From Lysobacteraceae bacterium NML93-0399 (lineage in GTDB: Bacteria > Pseudomonadota > Gammaproteobacteria > Xanthomonadales > Xanthomonadaceae): a stretch of DNA of 64,000 nt. The position numbers were made by a program, and so were the translations under genes. This document shows, piece by piece, positions 12,530-21,633 of this stretch (positions are counted from its first letter, which is position 1; each line of letters opens with the position of its first letter). A model generated the notes under the pieces. That model was not told the DNA's origin. It was given only the letters and a program-made list of their open reading frames with translations, and searched no databases. The stretch covers positions 1,612,001-1,676,000 of the forward strand of contig NTJI01000001.1 in the NCBI GenBank assembly GCA_002307375.1. Reading direction: 5' to 3'.

Positions 12530-12982
12530 CTAGCGTGGGGCGTACTGATGGAGCCGGTAGAACTCTTCGCGCGTGACGACGCCATCGCCGTTGAAGTCGG
12601 CCTGCAGAAGCTGGCTGAGGCCGCGCTGGATGTAGTCCTCGTGCGTGATGCGACCATCGCCGTCGAAGTCGTAATAGACCACGGCGGAGTCCACCATCTG
12701 CCGGAACTGCGCCGGTGTCAGCTGGCCCGGGCCCCCCGCCTTCTCCAGATGCAGGCGTTGCTGCGCTTCGACCTCCTGGCGGCTGAGCACGCCGTCACCA
12801 TCGAGGTCGTACTTGTCGAAATCGATCGTCGCATCGCGCCTGAGCTCTTCGGGCGTGATGCGACCATCGCCATCCACGTCGACACGGTTGAACATGGCCG
12901 GTATGTCCCGCGGGGTCTGAGCGGTCGACAGGGACGAGGCGCACAGCAGCGTCATCGAGGCTGCGAGAAGAAGTCCTTTCAT
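12530..12982 (-). CDS. Exported EF-hand calcium-binding protein
   Basis: A 150-aa protein with a signal peptide (MKGLLLAASMTLLCASSLSTAQ, cleavage near residue 21) and four EF-hand loops: DVDGDGRITPEE (35-46), DLDGDGVLSRQE (59-70), DFDGDGRITHED (105-116) and DFNGDGVVTREE (129-140). All four keep acidic residues at positions 1, 3 and 5 and an acidic residue at 12, so all may bind calcium. It converges with speA (26-bp gap). Such periplasmic calmodulin-like proteins are common in xanthomonads; the target is unknown. Confidence 0.88.
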   Translation of the reverse strand: MKGLLLAASMTLLCASSLSTAQTPRDIPAMFNRVDVDGDGRITPEELRRDATIDFDKYDLDGDGVLSRQEVEAQQRLHLEKAGGPGQLTPAQFRQMVDSAVVYYDFDGDGRITHEDYIQRGLSQLLQADFNGDGVVTREEFYRLHQYAPR

Positions 12983-13206
12983 GCGGAACGCATCCTGCCC
13001 TTGCGCGAAGGCTTACGTTAGCAATGCCCGCCGGCTATCGGGTCGCGACGCGGCATCAGACTATCCCGCACCGCTCGACGCGCCACCCGGCGCACGCGGC
13101 ATGCAGTGGACTGCCGGGACGATCGATCGAGGCGTGCCGACGGACTATCCTGCCGCTGTCATGCGGCGCCTCACATGCGCCGCGCCCCACGTTCCGGAGC
13201 GTGCCC

Positions 13207-14163
13207 ATGCGTTTTTCCCATCCAGCGCGCACCGCGCTCGCCCTTGCGCTCACCGTGCTCATCGCTGCCTGCGGCGAATCCGCGCCGCCTCCAGCCACGG
13301 TCGACGCGCCCCCGCCGCCGCTCGACATCGCCGCCTCGCAGGCGCCTGACAGCGCCGACATCCACCGCTTCACCATCGGCAATCTCCAGGCCGCCGTGCT
13401 GCGGGATGGCGACATCCGCTTCCCCAACGACGGCAAGACCCTCGCCGTGGGCGAGCCGAAGGCGGACGTGGACGCGGTGCTGTCGAGAGCCGGCGAGCCG
13501 ACCGACACCGTGCACCTCGCCGTGCAGGCCTTGCTGGTGCGCAGCGGTGACCGCGTGCTGCTGTTCGACACCGGCGCCGGCGATGCGCAGTTCGCCGATG
13601 CCGGCCGCCTGCCGGCGTCGCTGCGCGCGGCAGGCGTCGAGCCCGACCAGGTCACCGACATCTTCATCAGCCATGCGCATGGCGATCATGTCGGCGGGCT
13701 GCTCGACGCCACGGGCAGCCTCCGGTTCGCCAACGCGACCGTGCACCTGTCGGCGCCGGAGTGGACGGCGCTGCAGGCCGACACCGCGAACGCGGCGCTG
13801 GCAGCGGCGATCCGGCCGCGCGTCGATGCTTTCGCGCCGGGGGCCGAACTGCTGCCGGGCGTCGTCACCTCGGTAGAGGTCGACGGACATACACCCGGCC
13901 ACAGCGCCTACGAAATCGTCGACGGAGACGCGCGTCTGCTCTACATCGGCGATGCCGCGCACCATTACGCGGTGTCGGTGCGGCGTCCGCAGTGGACGAT
14001 CGCGTTCGACGGCGATGCACCGGTCGCCGAGGCCAGCCGCGAAGCGCTGCTCGCGCGTGCCGCCGACAGCGGCGTCACCGTGGCCTCGCCGCATTTCCCG
14101 TTTCCGGGCCTGGGCCACATCGTGCGTCGCGACGACATGTTCGCGTGGGCGCCGCTGCAGTAA
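13207..14163 (+). CDS. MBL-fold metallo-hydrolase lipoprotein
   Basis: A 318-aa metallo-beta-lactamase-fold enzyme with a lipobox (LTVLIAAC, Cys near 20) and a proline-rich linker to about residue 45. The metal-binding motif SHAHGDHVGG (about 156-165) is intact, and further metal ligands are likely in DGHTPGHSAY, IGDAAHH and the C-terminal LGH. The overall layout (LFDTGAG..., HxHxDH, GHTPGH) is like the quorum-quenching lactonase/aryl-hydrolase branch rather than a class B beta-lactamase, but the substrate cannot be read. ATG at 13207 begins the signal sequence; the longer frame from 13024 lacks family character. Confidence 0.85.
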   Translation: MRFSHPARTALALALTVLIAACGESAPPPATVDAPPPPLDIAASQAPDSADIHRFTIGNLQAAVLRDGDIRFPNDGKTLAVGEPKADVDAVLSRAGEPTDTVHLAVQALLVRSGDRVLLFDTGAGDAQFADAGRLPASLRAAGVEPDQVTDIFISHAHGDHVGGLLDATGSLRFANATVHLSAPEWTALQADTANAALAAAIRPRVDAFAPGAELLPGVVTSVEVDGHTPGHSAYEIVDGDARLLYIGDAAHHYAVSVRRPQWTIAFDGDAPVAEASREALLARAADSGVTVASPHFPFPGLGHIVRRDDMFAWAPLQ

Positions 14164-14295
14164 ATCGGGATCGAACAGTGCGGACGGTCGTCGTCCGCAC
14201 CGGCGTCAACGTTGCAGGGCAATGAGCCTGGTGGCGCAGACCGAGCAGCTACCTACGCGAGGCCTTGCCGTCGCCGTCGAGGGCCCTGTCTGCCC

Positions 14296-15048
14296 TCAGC
14301 CTTCGCGATGGATCTGAAACCCCGCGAACGACTGGCTCACCGGCATCACCTCGAGCCGGTTGATGTTGAGGTGCGGCGGCAGGTTGGCGACCCACCACAA
14401 GGTTTCCGCGATGTCGTCGGCGACGATCGGTTGCGCACCGGCGTACAGCGTGTCCGAAGCCGCCTGGTCGCCACGGGTGCGCACCAGGGTGAACTCGGTT
14501 TCGGCCAGGCCGGGCTCGATCGAGGTCACGCGCACGCCGGTGCCGTGCAGATCGCTGCGCAGGCCCAGCGAGAACTGGGTGACGAAGGCTTTGGTGCCGC
14601 CGTAGGCATTGCCGCCGGCATAGGGATAGCTTGCGGCGACCGAGCTGACGTTGAGGATCGCGCCACGGCGTTCGATCAAGGTGGGCAGCAGCGCATGCGT
14701 CAGTGTGACCAGCGCGGTGATGTTGGTGTCGATCATCTGCCGCCACTGGGCGAGATCGGCGCGTTGCGCCGGCGCGGTGCCGAGTGCGAGGCCGGCGTTG
14801 TTGACCAGCACGTCGATGTCGCGGAATTCAGCCGGCAGCGCATCGAGCGCGGCACGCATCGCGGCCTCGTCGCGGATGTCGAACGCGGCCGTGTGCAGGC
14901 GTTCGCTGCCGTGTGCATCGACCAGCGCCTGCAGGCGCTCGGCGCGGCGGCCGGTCGCGACGACACGCCAGCCGCCAGCGAGAAAACGCGCCACCGCGGC
15001 GGCGCCGAAACCCGACGTGGCGCCGGTGATGAGGATGGTGCGGGTCAT
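14296..15048 (-). CDS. Short-chain dehydrogenase, YdfG-like
   Basis: A 250-aa classical SDR with cofactor motif GATSGFGAA (about 8-16), NNAG (about 85-88), catalytic Ser in NVSSVAAS and YxxxK as YGGTK. The sequence resembles YdfG, an NADP-dependent 3-hydroxy-acid dehydrogenase that also reduces malonic semialdehyde. The Arg-rich ATGRRAERL after strand beta-2 fits NADP preference. ATG at 15048 has GGAG five bases upstream; the GTG two codons earlier would overlap that site, so it is not chosen. It follows the SEC-C gene on the same strand with a 54-bp gap. Confidence 0.9.
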   Translation of the reverse strand: MTRTILITGATSGFGAAAVARFLAGGWRVVATGRRAERLQALVDAHGSERLHTAAFDIRDEAAMRAALDALPAEFRDIDVLVNNAGLALGTAPAQRADLAQWRQMIDTNITALVTLTHALLPTLIERRGAILNVSSVAASYPYAGGNAYGGTKAFVTQFSLGLRSDLHGTGVRVTSIEPGLAETEFTLVRTRGDQAASDTLYAGAQPIVADDIAETLWWVANLPPHLNINRLEVMPVSQSFAGFQIHREG

Positions 15049-15102
15049 GGACACTCCAGTGCGACCGCGCCGGTCACCGGCGCGGCATGTCGAGTCGATG
15101 GT

Positions 15103-15867
15103 TCAGTGCAGGGTCTCGCTGCCGCAGCACTTCTTGTACTTCTTGCCGCTGTCGCAGCTGCACGGATCGTTGCGGCCGGGAACGTCCGCCCGCTTGGCGG
15201 GTGCCGGGCGGCGGTCGTGCAGGCGCTGCAGATACATGTCGTAGAGCATGTCGGGCAGGTCGTAAGACAGGTCGAAGCGCTCGTCGAGCGTGAGCATGTC
15301 CTGGGCCTGCATGTCGGCATCGTCGAGCTGCGCGGCATCGACGATCGCCAGACGCGTGATCACGCCCAGGTCGTTGTCGATCGCGTCGTGTTCGTCCATC
15401 CACGTCGACCACGCGTCCTCGAACTGCGCCGCGCCGCGCAGGAACCCGGCCGCCCAGGCCGCGGCGAACGGGAAGTCGGCCGGGATGCCGTCGATCGCGT
15501 CCTCGCCCTGCGATGCGCCGTCGGTCTCGTCCTCGGGCGGCAGACCCAGCAAGGGCATCAGCGCCTCGCGGTCGCCGGCCTCCGAAGGGTCGTGGCGGAT
15601 GCGCTGTTCGACTTCGGCGGCGAGCCGGGCGATCAGTGCTTCGGCCTCGCGGGTCTGGCGCTCGTCGCGGCGCGGAACCTCGCCCGTGCCCCAGATCGCC
15701 GGCAGTACCGTAGCCAGTTCCGCCTCGATCGGCCCGACCGCGAGCGCGGACAGGAAGCCGTCGAGCATTTCCAGGTTGCCCAGGCCGGTCTCGGGATCGG
15801 TGCAGCGGTCGAGCAGCACGTCGAGGCGGTCGAGTTCGGCGTCGCTGAGGGGCGTAGGAGCGGTCAT
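15103..15867 (-). CDS. YecA/YgfB (UPF0149) family protein with C-terminal SEC-C motif
   Basis: A 254-aa protein. Residues ~1-200 match the UPF0149/YgfB-YecA helical family (LEMLDGFLSALAVGP, AWAAGFLRGA). The last ~25 residues form a SEC-C zinc motif (GRNDPCSCDSGKKYKKCCG; C-x-C-x8-CC), as at the C-terminus of SecA. E. coli YecA-like proteins with this motif contact ribosomes and SecB and have been linked to AscA-type function; that is family knowledge, not shown here. ATG at 15867 is the first Met of the conserved region; the much longer frame (to 16662) only reads antisense of neighbours. No odd residues are seen. Confidence 0.85.
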   Translation of the reverse strand: MTAPTPLSDAELDRLDVLLDRCTDPETGLGNLEMLDGFLSALAVGPIEAELATVLPAIWGTGEVPRRDERQTREAEALIARLAAEVEQRIRHDPSEAGDREALMPLLGLPPEDETDGASQGEDAIDGIPADFPFAAAWAAGFLRGAAQFEDAWSTWMDEHDAIDNDLGVITRLAIVDAAQLDDADMQAQDMLTLDERFDLSYDLPDMLYDMYLQRLHDRRPAPAKRADVPGRNDPCSCDSGKKYKKCCGSETLH

Positions 15868-16115
15868 GGAAGCAGGCTGCGCAGGGCGGTACAGCTTACC
15901 TGCTGGCACTGCGGACGGCGGCCTGCGGGACACGGGATGCCGCGTTGTCGGGGATCTGCTCGGTGGCCAGGGCCGTGGTCGCCGGACCGGCCACCACCAG
16001 CACCCCCGGCAAGAAGGTGCAATCGGGTCGTCGCACGACATCGCATGGTCGAATCCGGGCTGGGCGGGCCAGCATGGACGCCCGGATGGACCGCCAGCCG
16101 CCGCGGGTTCCAGCT

Positions 16116-16466
16116 TCAGTGTGTGGTGGACGCGTCGGGCGCGGGCGCCGGCGGTCCCTCGGCCGGCTCGCTGCGTTTGCGCCGCCGGCCGGTCGTCGAC
16201 TTGCCGCGCGTACGCGCCTTGGTCGCCAGATGCTTCTGCAGCATGTCTTCGGCCAGCACCACGTCCTCGGACAGGATGCCGGCCGCGCGTGCGATCGCTA
16301 TCCGCGCCGCCGCCCGGTTCTCGTCCGGATTGGCCTGCAGCAGCTCGCGGATCGCCTCGCGGACCGACGCCTGCGCGTTGTGCTTGAGCTTGAGGTCGCT
16401 GCCCTGCTGGAACAGCGCCAGCAGCACATCGACGACGGGTTTGATCAGTGCGGCTTCGATGGCCAT
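16116..16466 (-). CDS. Hypothetical protein, basic C-terminal tail
   Basis: A 116-aa protein not assigned to a named family. Residues 1-75 look like a compact helical domain (MAIEAALIKPVVDVLLALFQQGSD...). It is followed by a lysine/arginine-rich stretch (KARTRGKSTTGRRRKR) and a Pro/Ala tail, a pattern seen in small nucleic-acid-binding proteins, although no motif proves that. ATG at 16466 is chosen because sequence before it is low quality. The gene stands alone upstream of the SEC-C gene and downstream of a repeat region. Confidence 0.6.
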   Translation of the reverse strand: MAIEAALIKPVVDVLLALFQQGSDLKLKHNAQASVREAIRELLQANPDENRAAARIAIARAAGILSEDVVLAEDMLQKHLATKARTRGKSTTGRRRKRSEPAEGPPAPAPDASTTH

Positions 16467-16510
16467 GGCGCGTGTCCTCCTTCGGGATTCCATTGTCCCG
16501 GGGGCGGTCG

Positions 16511-16824
16511 CGCGGGCTGCGATCGGGTTGCGACGCAAGGCACGGAACGGGGCGTGCGCGGCGCGCGGGTGGACCGCGGTTCCCTGTAGGAGCGCGCTTG
16601 CGCGCGATGGGCTTTGTCGGGAAAGCCCTTGCGCGCAAGCGCGCTCCTACAGGAGGGTGCAACGGTCACGATGTGGTCGCGCGGGCTGCGATTCGCGTGC
16701 GACGCAAGGCACGGAACGGCGCGTGCGCGGCGCGCGGGTGGACCGCGGTTCCCTGTAGGAGCGCGCTTGCGCGCGATGGGCTTTGTCGGGAAAGCCTCTC
16801 GCGCGCCAGCGCGCGCCTACGGAA
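16511..16824. repeat. Tandem duplication (~169-bp period) carrying two REP-like hairpins
   Basis: Two near-identical copies begin at 16511 and 16680 (CGCGGGCTGC...). Each contains a large palindrome. In copy 1 a perfect 23-bp inverted repeat (16581-16603 / 16631-16653, CCTGTAGGAGCGCGC...) flanks a 27-nt core GATGGGCTTTGTCGGG. In copy 2 the left arm is identical (16752-16774) and the right arm (16801-16822) has diverged, ending just before the stop codon of the SPOR gene. Together with the flanks this fills the 364-bp gap 16467-16830; no gene is seen in it. Confidence 0.85.
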
Positions 16825-16830
16825 GCGGGC

Positions 16831-17607
16831 TTACTGCGCCTTGATCGCCAGTGCGGGCAGGCCGCCGTTGCCGAGCTTCTGCTTGGCCTCGGCCAGGTCG
16901 GTGGCGGTGCCGTACGGCCCCATGCGTACGCGGTACACGGTGCGGCCGCCGGCTTTACCCGATTCCACGCGGGCGGTCAGGCCGAGCAGGGCGATGCGCG
17001 CCTTGAGCGCTTCGGCATCACCGGACGCGCTGAACGAACCGGCCTGCAGGATGTAGCGGGCGTCGCTTCCCGCCGCGGCCGGCGACGTGGTGGCGGCCGT
17101 GGCTGCGGCCGTCGGTGCCGGGGTCGCCGCAGGGCGCTCCTCGGGCAGCGGCTGCGGCGCCGGCGTTGCACCGCCGGCCAGGTCGGCGGCATCGGGATGC
17201 GTGGCCTGCAACGCCTGCTGCTGGGCCTCGGCACGTTGCTGACGCTGGGCCTCGGCGCGCGCGCTGGCGGCGAGTTCTGCGTCCGTCATCGGCACTTCCT
17301 GCTCGGGCAGCATCGTGTAGAAGTCGTAGTCGGTCGACGTCGGCTGCTGCGTGGCGCCGCGCGGCCGCTGGCCGGCCGGCGTCGGCAGTTCGGGCTCTTC
17401 TTCCGACGTCGCCGCGGCGGGCTGTGCATCGGGATTGGGCTGCGGGCGGAAGAAGCCATCCTCGGCGTCGGGCTTGAGCAGGCGCGGCACCGCCAGCACC
17501 AGGCCCAGCGCCAGGACCACGCCGATGATCATCCACGCCCAGCCGGGCAGTCCGCCGGAGCTGCCGCCGTTGCGCCGTGCCTGGGATTTACCGCGTCGTG
17601 CCGCCAT
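16831..17607 (-). CDS. SPOR-domain membrane protein, FtsN-like
   Basis: A 258-aa protein with a basic cytoplasmic N-terminus, one transmembrane helix (WAWMIIGVVLALGLVLAV, about 23-41), a long Pro/Ala/Gln-rich periplasmic linker and a C-terminal SPOR domain (about 183-258, RYILQAGSFSASGDAEALKARI...). SPOR domains bind denuded glycan strands at the division septum. The size and layout match FtsN-like cell-division proteins found directly downstream of argS in xanthomonads. Its ATG overlaps the argS stop codon (TAATG), so translation is coupled. Confidence 0.88.
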   Translation of the reverse strand: MAARRGKSQARRNGGSSGGLPGWAWMIIGVVLALGLVLAVPRLLKPDAEDGFFRPQPNPDAQPAAATSEEEPELPTPAGQRPRGATQQPTSTDYDFYTMLPEQEVPMTDAELAASARAEAQRQQRAEAQQQALQATHPDAADLAGGATPAPQPLPEERPAATPAPTAAATAATTSPAAAGSDARYILQAGSFSASGDAEALKARIALLGLTARVESGKAGGRTVYRVRMGPYGTATDLAEAKQKLGNGGLPALAIKAQ

Positions 17608-19307
17608 TACATCGCCTCCGGTGCCTGCACGCCGAGCAGCGTCAGGCCATTGCGCAGTACCTGTCGCACTGCGGTGGCCAACGCCAGGCGTGCGTCGCGC
17701 ACGTCGGCTTCGTCGACCAGGAACTGGTGATCGTTGTAGTACGTCTGGAAGGCCTGTGCCAGTTCCAGCAGGTAGGTCGCGATCAGGTGGGGTTCAAGCT
17801 GCGCGCCCGCGGCGGCCACGATCTCCGGCCAGCGCGACAGGTCGATCAGCACATCGCGCAGGGCAACGTCGTCCAGGTCCGGCAACTGCGCCAGGCCGTT
17901 CTGCAGGTCGAACTGCAGGCCGGCTTCGCCCAGCTTGCGCAGCAGGCCGCAGATGCGCGCATGCGACAGCTGCACGTAGTAGACCGGGTTGTCGAGCGAC
18001 TGGCTGCGCGCCAGGTCGATGTCGAACACCAGCTGCGAATCGGGCTTGCGTGCGACCAGGAACCAGCGGGTCGCATCGCGGCCCGCTTCGTCGATCAGAT
18101 CGCGCAGCGTGAGATAGCTGCCGGCGCGCTTGGACAGCTTCACTTCCTCACCGCCGCGCATGACCGTGACCATCTGGTGCAGCACGTATTCCGGCCACCC
18201 TTGCGGAATGCCGGCATCGAGCGCCTGCAGTCCGGCGCGCACCCGTGCCAGCGAGCCGTGGTGGTCGGCGCCCAGCTCGGTGATCGCGCGCTCGTAGCCA
18301 CGCTGCCATTTGGACAGGTGATAGGCGACGTCCGGCACGAAGTAGGTGTAGGTGCCGTCGGACTTGCGCATCACGCGGTCCTTGTCGTCACCGTAGTCGG
18401 TGCTGCGCAGCCACAGCGCGCCGCCCTCCTCGTAGGTGTGGCCGTGGGCGACGAGTTCGCGCACGGTCTCCTCCACCTTGCCGTCGGCATACAGCGACGA
18501 CTCGAGGAAGTACACGTCGAAGCCGACGCCGAATGCGGCCAAGTCGGCGTTCTGCTCGCGGCGCAGCCAGGCGACGGCGAAGCGGCGGATCGCATCGAGA
18601 TCGTCGGGCGCGTTGGCGCCGGTGACGGCATGGCCGTCGACCTCGACCGTCGCGCCTTCCAGATACGCGTGCGCCACGTCGGCGATGTAGTCGCCGTTGT
18701 AGGCATCGGCCGGCCAGTCGGCATCCCCGGGCTTGAGGCCCTTGGCGCGCGCCTGGGTGGAGCGGGCCAGATTCTCGATCTGCACGCCAGCGTCGTTGTA
18801 ATAGAACTCGCGCTTGACCAGCCAGCCGTTGGCGTCGAGCACGCGGGCGATGCAGTCGCCGATCACCGCCGCGCGGCCGTGGCCGACATGCAGCGGGCCG
18901 GTCGGGTTGGCCGACACGTACTCCACGCCGGCGGTGCGATCGGCGCCGCTGTCGTTGCGACCGAAGGCGTCGCCCTGCGCGTGCACGGCGATGAGCTGTT
19001 CGCGCCAGGCGTGGGCAGTGAAGCGGAAATTGAGGAAGCCCGGCCCGGCGATCTCGACGCGTTCGATCGCCTCGCTCGCCGGCATCGCGTCCACCAGCGC
19101 CTGCGCGATCGCGCGCGGGTTCGACTTCGCCGGCTTGGCCAGCAGCATCGCCGCATTGGTCGACGCGTCGCCGTGGCTGCGGTCCTTCGGCCGTTCGACG
19201 GTGAAGGCGGGCGTGGCGAGGTCGGCGGGGAGCGTGCCGGCGTCGCGCAGGGCGGCGATGGCCTGCTCGACCAGCGGCTCGATCAGGACGCGAAGCTGGG
19301 ATTTCAC
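17607..19307 (-). CDS. argS: Arginyl-tRNA synthetase
   Basis: Class I aminoacyl-tRNA synthetase charging tRNA-Arg; 566 aa (E. coli 577). Signature motifs are the HIGH box as [18 protein letters not shown], the KMSKS-like [15 protein letters not shown], and the C-terminal DALR anticodon-binding domain ending in [15 protein letters not shown]. The conserved N-terminus starts at a GTG (19307), [17 protein letters not shown]; no strong ribosome-binding site precedes it. The frame stays open to 19568, but that part only translates a palindromic repeat element. It forms an operon with the SPOR gene. Confidence 0.95.
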   Translation of the reverse strand: MKSQLRVLIEPLVEQAIAALRDAGTLPADLATPAFTVERPKDRSHGDASTNAAMLLAKPAKSNPRAIAQALVDAMPASEAIERVEIAGPGFLNFRFTAHAWREQLIAVHAQGDAFGRNDSGADRTAGVEYVSANPTGPLHVGHGRAAVIGDCIARVLDANGWLVKREFYYNDAGVQIENLARSTQARAKGLKPGDADWPADAYNGDYIADVAHAYLEGATVEVDGHAVTGANAPDDLDAIRRFAVAWLRREQNADLAAFGVGFDVYFLESSLYADGKVEETVRELVAHGHTYEEGGALWLRSTDYGDDKDRVMRKSDGTYTYFVPDVAYHLSKWQRGYERAITELGADHHGSLARVRAGLQALDAGIPQGWPEYVLHQMVTVMRGGEEVKLSKRAGSYLTLRDLIDEAGRDATRWFLVARKPDSQLVFDIDLARSQSLDNPVYYVQLSHARICGLLRKLGEAGLQFDLQNGLAQLPDLDDVALRDVLIDLSRWPEIVAAAGAQLEPHLIATYLLELAQAFQTYYNDHQFLVDEADVRDARLALATAVRQVLRNGLTLLGVQAPEAM

Positions 19308-19390
19308 GGAAAAGTCGGTCGCGGAAAACGGTGGGCCATTGTACGCGAGGGTTGGCAGCGGCCCGGGCCCGGTCGTGGCAGAACGCGCGA

Positions 19391-19546
19391 AGCCCTCCCC
19401 CGCAAGGCGGGGGAGGGTTGGGAGGGGGCAAGCCGTCCGACCGGGGCAAATTCTGATTCGCGAGTGGTGGCGCCCGGGTTTGAAATCGCATGTGCTGACG
19501 GTCCGCCCCCACCCAACCCTCCCCCGTACACGGGGGGAGGGTCTCA
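19391..19546. mobile_element. MITE-like element with hairpin-forming terminal inverted repeats
   Basis: A ~156-bp unit. The left end (19391-19432) is a CCCTCCCCCGC..GCGGGGGAGGG hairpin followed by TTGGGAGGGGGC. The right end (19500-19546) is the same structure in inverse orientation. The interior (~70 bp) has no coding capacity. Its ends match those of the DUF559-containing element at 24888-25432 and the two elements at 49.6-49.9 kb. It lies between argS and the TSUP gene; the rest of that 297-bp gap shows nothing else. Confidence 0.75.
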
Positions 19547-19604
19547 GGCCAGGGCCGCGCGGATTCACGCGTATGCTTTGCGCCCCCTAACGTCGACCGC
19601 CCAC

Positions 19605-20381
19605 GTGGACGCGCTGTTTCCCGAACTGATCTGGCTGGTCTGCATCGCTTTCATGGCCGGGCTGGTCGACGCGGCGGTCGGCGGTGGCGGGCTGGTGCAG
19701 TTGCCGGGTCTGTTCACGGCCTTGCCGCAGCACACACCGGCGGCGCTGCTGGGCACCAACAAGTTCAGCTCGTTCTTCGGCACCGCTGCGGCTGGTTGGC
19801 GCTATGCGCGCAATGTGCGGTTTCCGTGGGCGCCGGTGCTGTTCGCGGCGGCCACGGCCTTCGTGTTCTCGTTCCTCGGTGCCACTGCGGTGAGCCTGCT
19901 GCCACGCGATGCGGTGCGGCCGCTGATCCTGGTGCTGCTGGTCGCGATGCTGGCCTACACGCTGGTCAAGAAGGACTTCGGCGCGATGCACCGGCCACGG
20001 GATGTCGGCCGCAGGGAACTCGGGTTGGCCCTGCTGATGGGCGCGGCGATCGGCTTCTACGACGGGCTGTTCGGTCCCGGCACCGGCAGTTTCCTGATCT
20101 TCCTGTTCATCCGCTTCTTCGGGCTGGACTTCCTGCGCGCGACCGCCGCATCGAAGATCGTCAACATCGCGACCAATCTGGCCGCGCTGTCGTTCTTCGT
20201 GCCGTCGGGGCATGTGCTGCTGGCGTTCGCGGTGCCGATGGCGGCGGCGAACGTCGCCGGCGCGTTCGCCGGCACGCGCCTGGCGTTGCGCGGCGGCACG
20301 CCGGTGATCCGCAAGCTGTTCGTGACGCTGGTGGTCGTGCTGATCGCGAAGATGGGCTGGGACACGCTGGCCGGCGCCTGA
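19605..20381 (+). CDS. TSUP (TauE/SafE) family inner-membrane permease
   Basis: A 258-aa integral membrane protein with about eight hydrophobic helices in two related halves. Each half carries the family's glycine-rich loop: DAAVGGGGLVQLPGLF (about 20-35) and GFYDGLFGPGTGSFLIF (about 145-162). The family exports or imports sulfite, sulfoacetate, taurine-derived and other small organic anions; the substrate here cannot be read. The start is a GTG at 19605 (VDALFPELIWLVC); the far longer open frame upstream is antisense to argS. No sulfur genes adjoin it. Confidence 0.88.
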   Translation: MDALFPELIWLVCIAFMAGLVDAAVGGGGLVQLPGLFTALPQHTPAALLGTNKFSSFFGTAAAGWRYARNVRFPWAPVLFAAATAFVFSFLGATAVSLLPRDAVRPLILVLLVAMLAYTLVKKDFGAMHRPRDVGRRELGLALLMGAAIGFYDGLFGPGTGSFLIFLFIRFFGLDFLRATAASKIVNIATNLAALSFFVPSGHVLLAFAVPMAAANVAGAFAGTRLALRGGTPVIRKLFVTLVVVLIAKMGWDTLAGA

Positions 20382-20400
20382 GCGCCGACCGGAGCGGGGA

Positions 20401-21012
20401 TCAGCGGCGCGTGCCGCCCACCTCGATGAACTGCAGAAACTCGGCGCGCGTGCGGGCATCCTCGCGGAAGCTGCCGAGCATGGTCGAGGTGATCATGCTC
20501 ACCCCGCGCTTGTGCACGCCGCGGGTGGTCATGCACTCGTGCGCGCCTTCGACCACCACGCCCACGCCCAGCGGCGAGAGCGCGCGCTGGATGCAGCCGG
20601 CAATCTGCGCGGTCATCTTCTCCTGCACCTGGAAGCGCTTGGCGTAAGCCTCGACCACACGCGCCAGCTTGCTGATGCCCACGACCTTGCCGGCGGGAAG
20701 GTAACCCACATGCACCTTGCCGATGATCGGCGCCATGTGGTGCTCGCAATGGCTTTCGTACTCGATGTCGCGCAGCACGATCATCTCGTCGTAGCCGGCG
20801 ACCTCCTCGAACGTCCGCGCCAGATACGCGTCGGCATCGGTCGCGTAACCGCTGAACCACTCGGTGTAGGCATCGACGACGCGGCGCGGTGTATCGAGCA
20901 GCCCTTCACGCGCCGGATCCTCACCAGCCCAGCGCAACAGCGTGCGCACGGCGGACTCGGCATCGGTACGGCTGACGCCGTGGCGGGCGTTGTCTTCGGC
21001 AGGGTGGGACAT
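20401..21012 (-). CDS. folE: GTP cyclohydrolase I
   Basis: First enzyme of folate/tetrahydrobiopterin synthesis, converting GTP to 7,8-dihydroneopterin triphosphate. The 203-aa protein has the zinc ligands and active-site signatures: [20 protein letters not shown] (Cys and His), [14 protein letters not shown] (second Cys/His) and [21 protein letters not shown] at 21012 ([12 protein letters not shown]) gives a family-like N-terminus. It converges with the TSUP gene, 19 bp apart. Confidence 0.96.
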   Translation of the reverse strand: MSHPAEDNARHGVSRTDAESAVRTLLRWAGEDPAREGLLDTPRRVVDAYTEWFSGYATDADAYLARTFEEVAGYDEMIVLRDIEYESHCEHHMAPIIGKVHVGYLPAGKVVGISKLARVVEAYAKRFQVQEKMTAQIAGCIQRALSPLGVGVVVEGAHECMTTRGVHKRGVSMITSTMLGSFREDARTRAEFLQFIEVGGTRR

Positions 21013-21083
21013 GGGCGGTACCGGCAAAGACGCCGAGTTTAACGCCTCGGCCGCGGCCGCCCCCAGACCTGCGATGGCGCGGG

Positions 21084-21464
21084 TCAGGCGGGACCGCGGC
21101 GCGGCAGGCCGACAGGGCCACCAGGACCGGCGGTTTCGTCGACGGGCGTCCGGCTCCAGGCATCTTCGACCGCGCCCCGGGCCTCGACCCAGCCGAGCCG
21201 CGATTGCCCCCGGGCACTGTCCCATTCCTGTTCCAGTTGGGCTTCGACCTCGTCGAAACGGCGCCCGTGATGGCGGCGCGCGCTATGGCGGCCGAAGCGA
21301 TAGGCGGGCTCGTAATCGTCCCAATGGCGGCCGGCCGAGTAATACGGTGCGGCTTCCAGACCATCCTTGAATTCGGCATCGAGCATATCGGCGCCCGCCA
21401 CCGCCGCATCTTGCGGTGTGGCGTTGTCGGCAGCGCGGGCAGGAGCAGGGCGTGTGGGCTTCAT
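21084..21464 (-). CDS. Conserved hypothetical protein
   Basis: A 126-aa soluble protein. The middle (about 40-110) looks like real coding sequence: tyrosine/arginine-rich [18 protein letters not shown], then [17 protein letters not shown] and [18 protein letters not shown]. The pattern of an acidic-basic motif followed by W-x-x-A-R-x-A-V-x-D-A-W is familiar from short stress-associated xanthomonad proteins. No catalytic motif is seen. It is 71 bp upstream of folE on the same strand, but with no evidence for a functional link. Confidence 0.65.
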   Translation of the reverse strand: MKPTRPAPARAADNATPQDAAVAGADMLDAEFKDGLEAAPYYSAGRHWDDYEPAYRFGRHSARRHHGRRFDEVEAQLEQEWDSARGQSRLGWVEARGAVEDAWSRTPVDETAGPGGPVGLPRRGPA

Positions 21465-21633
21465 GGGATCGGATCCGGCAGCACCCTCGCGCCGGGCCAG
21501 CGCGATCGAGCGGGTCTGCCACGCTGCGGACCGTAGTGCGGGGTCCCTCCCGCCGCAGTGAAATCGTGACGGGCGCGCACGTCTGCCTCAGGGGCGATTC
21601 ATGGCTGCGGCGTGGGCGGCCGCCGGCGTGCCG

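Noticed and set aside
17577..19604. Very long plus-strand open frame running into the TSUP gene
   Set aside because: It is antisense to argS, which has all signatures; the open frame reflects high GC3. Only the part from GTG 19605 resembles a protein family.
20382..20400. Terminator between the TSUP gene and folE
   Set aside because: The 19-bp convergent gap has no stem-loop with a T-tract.
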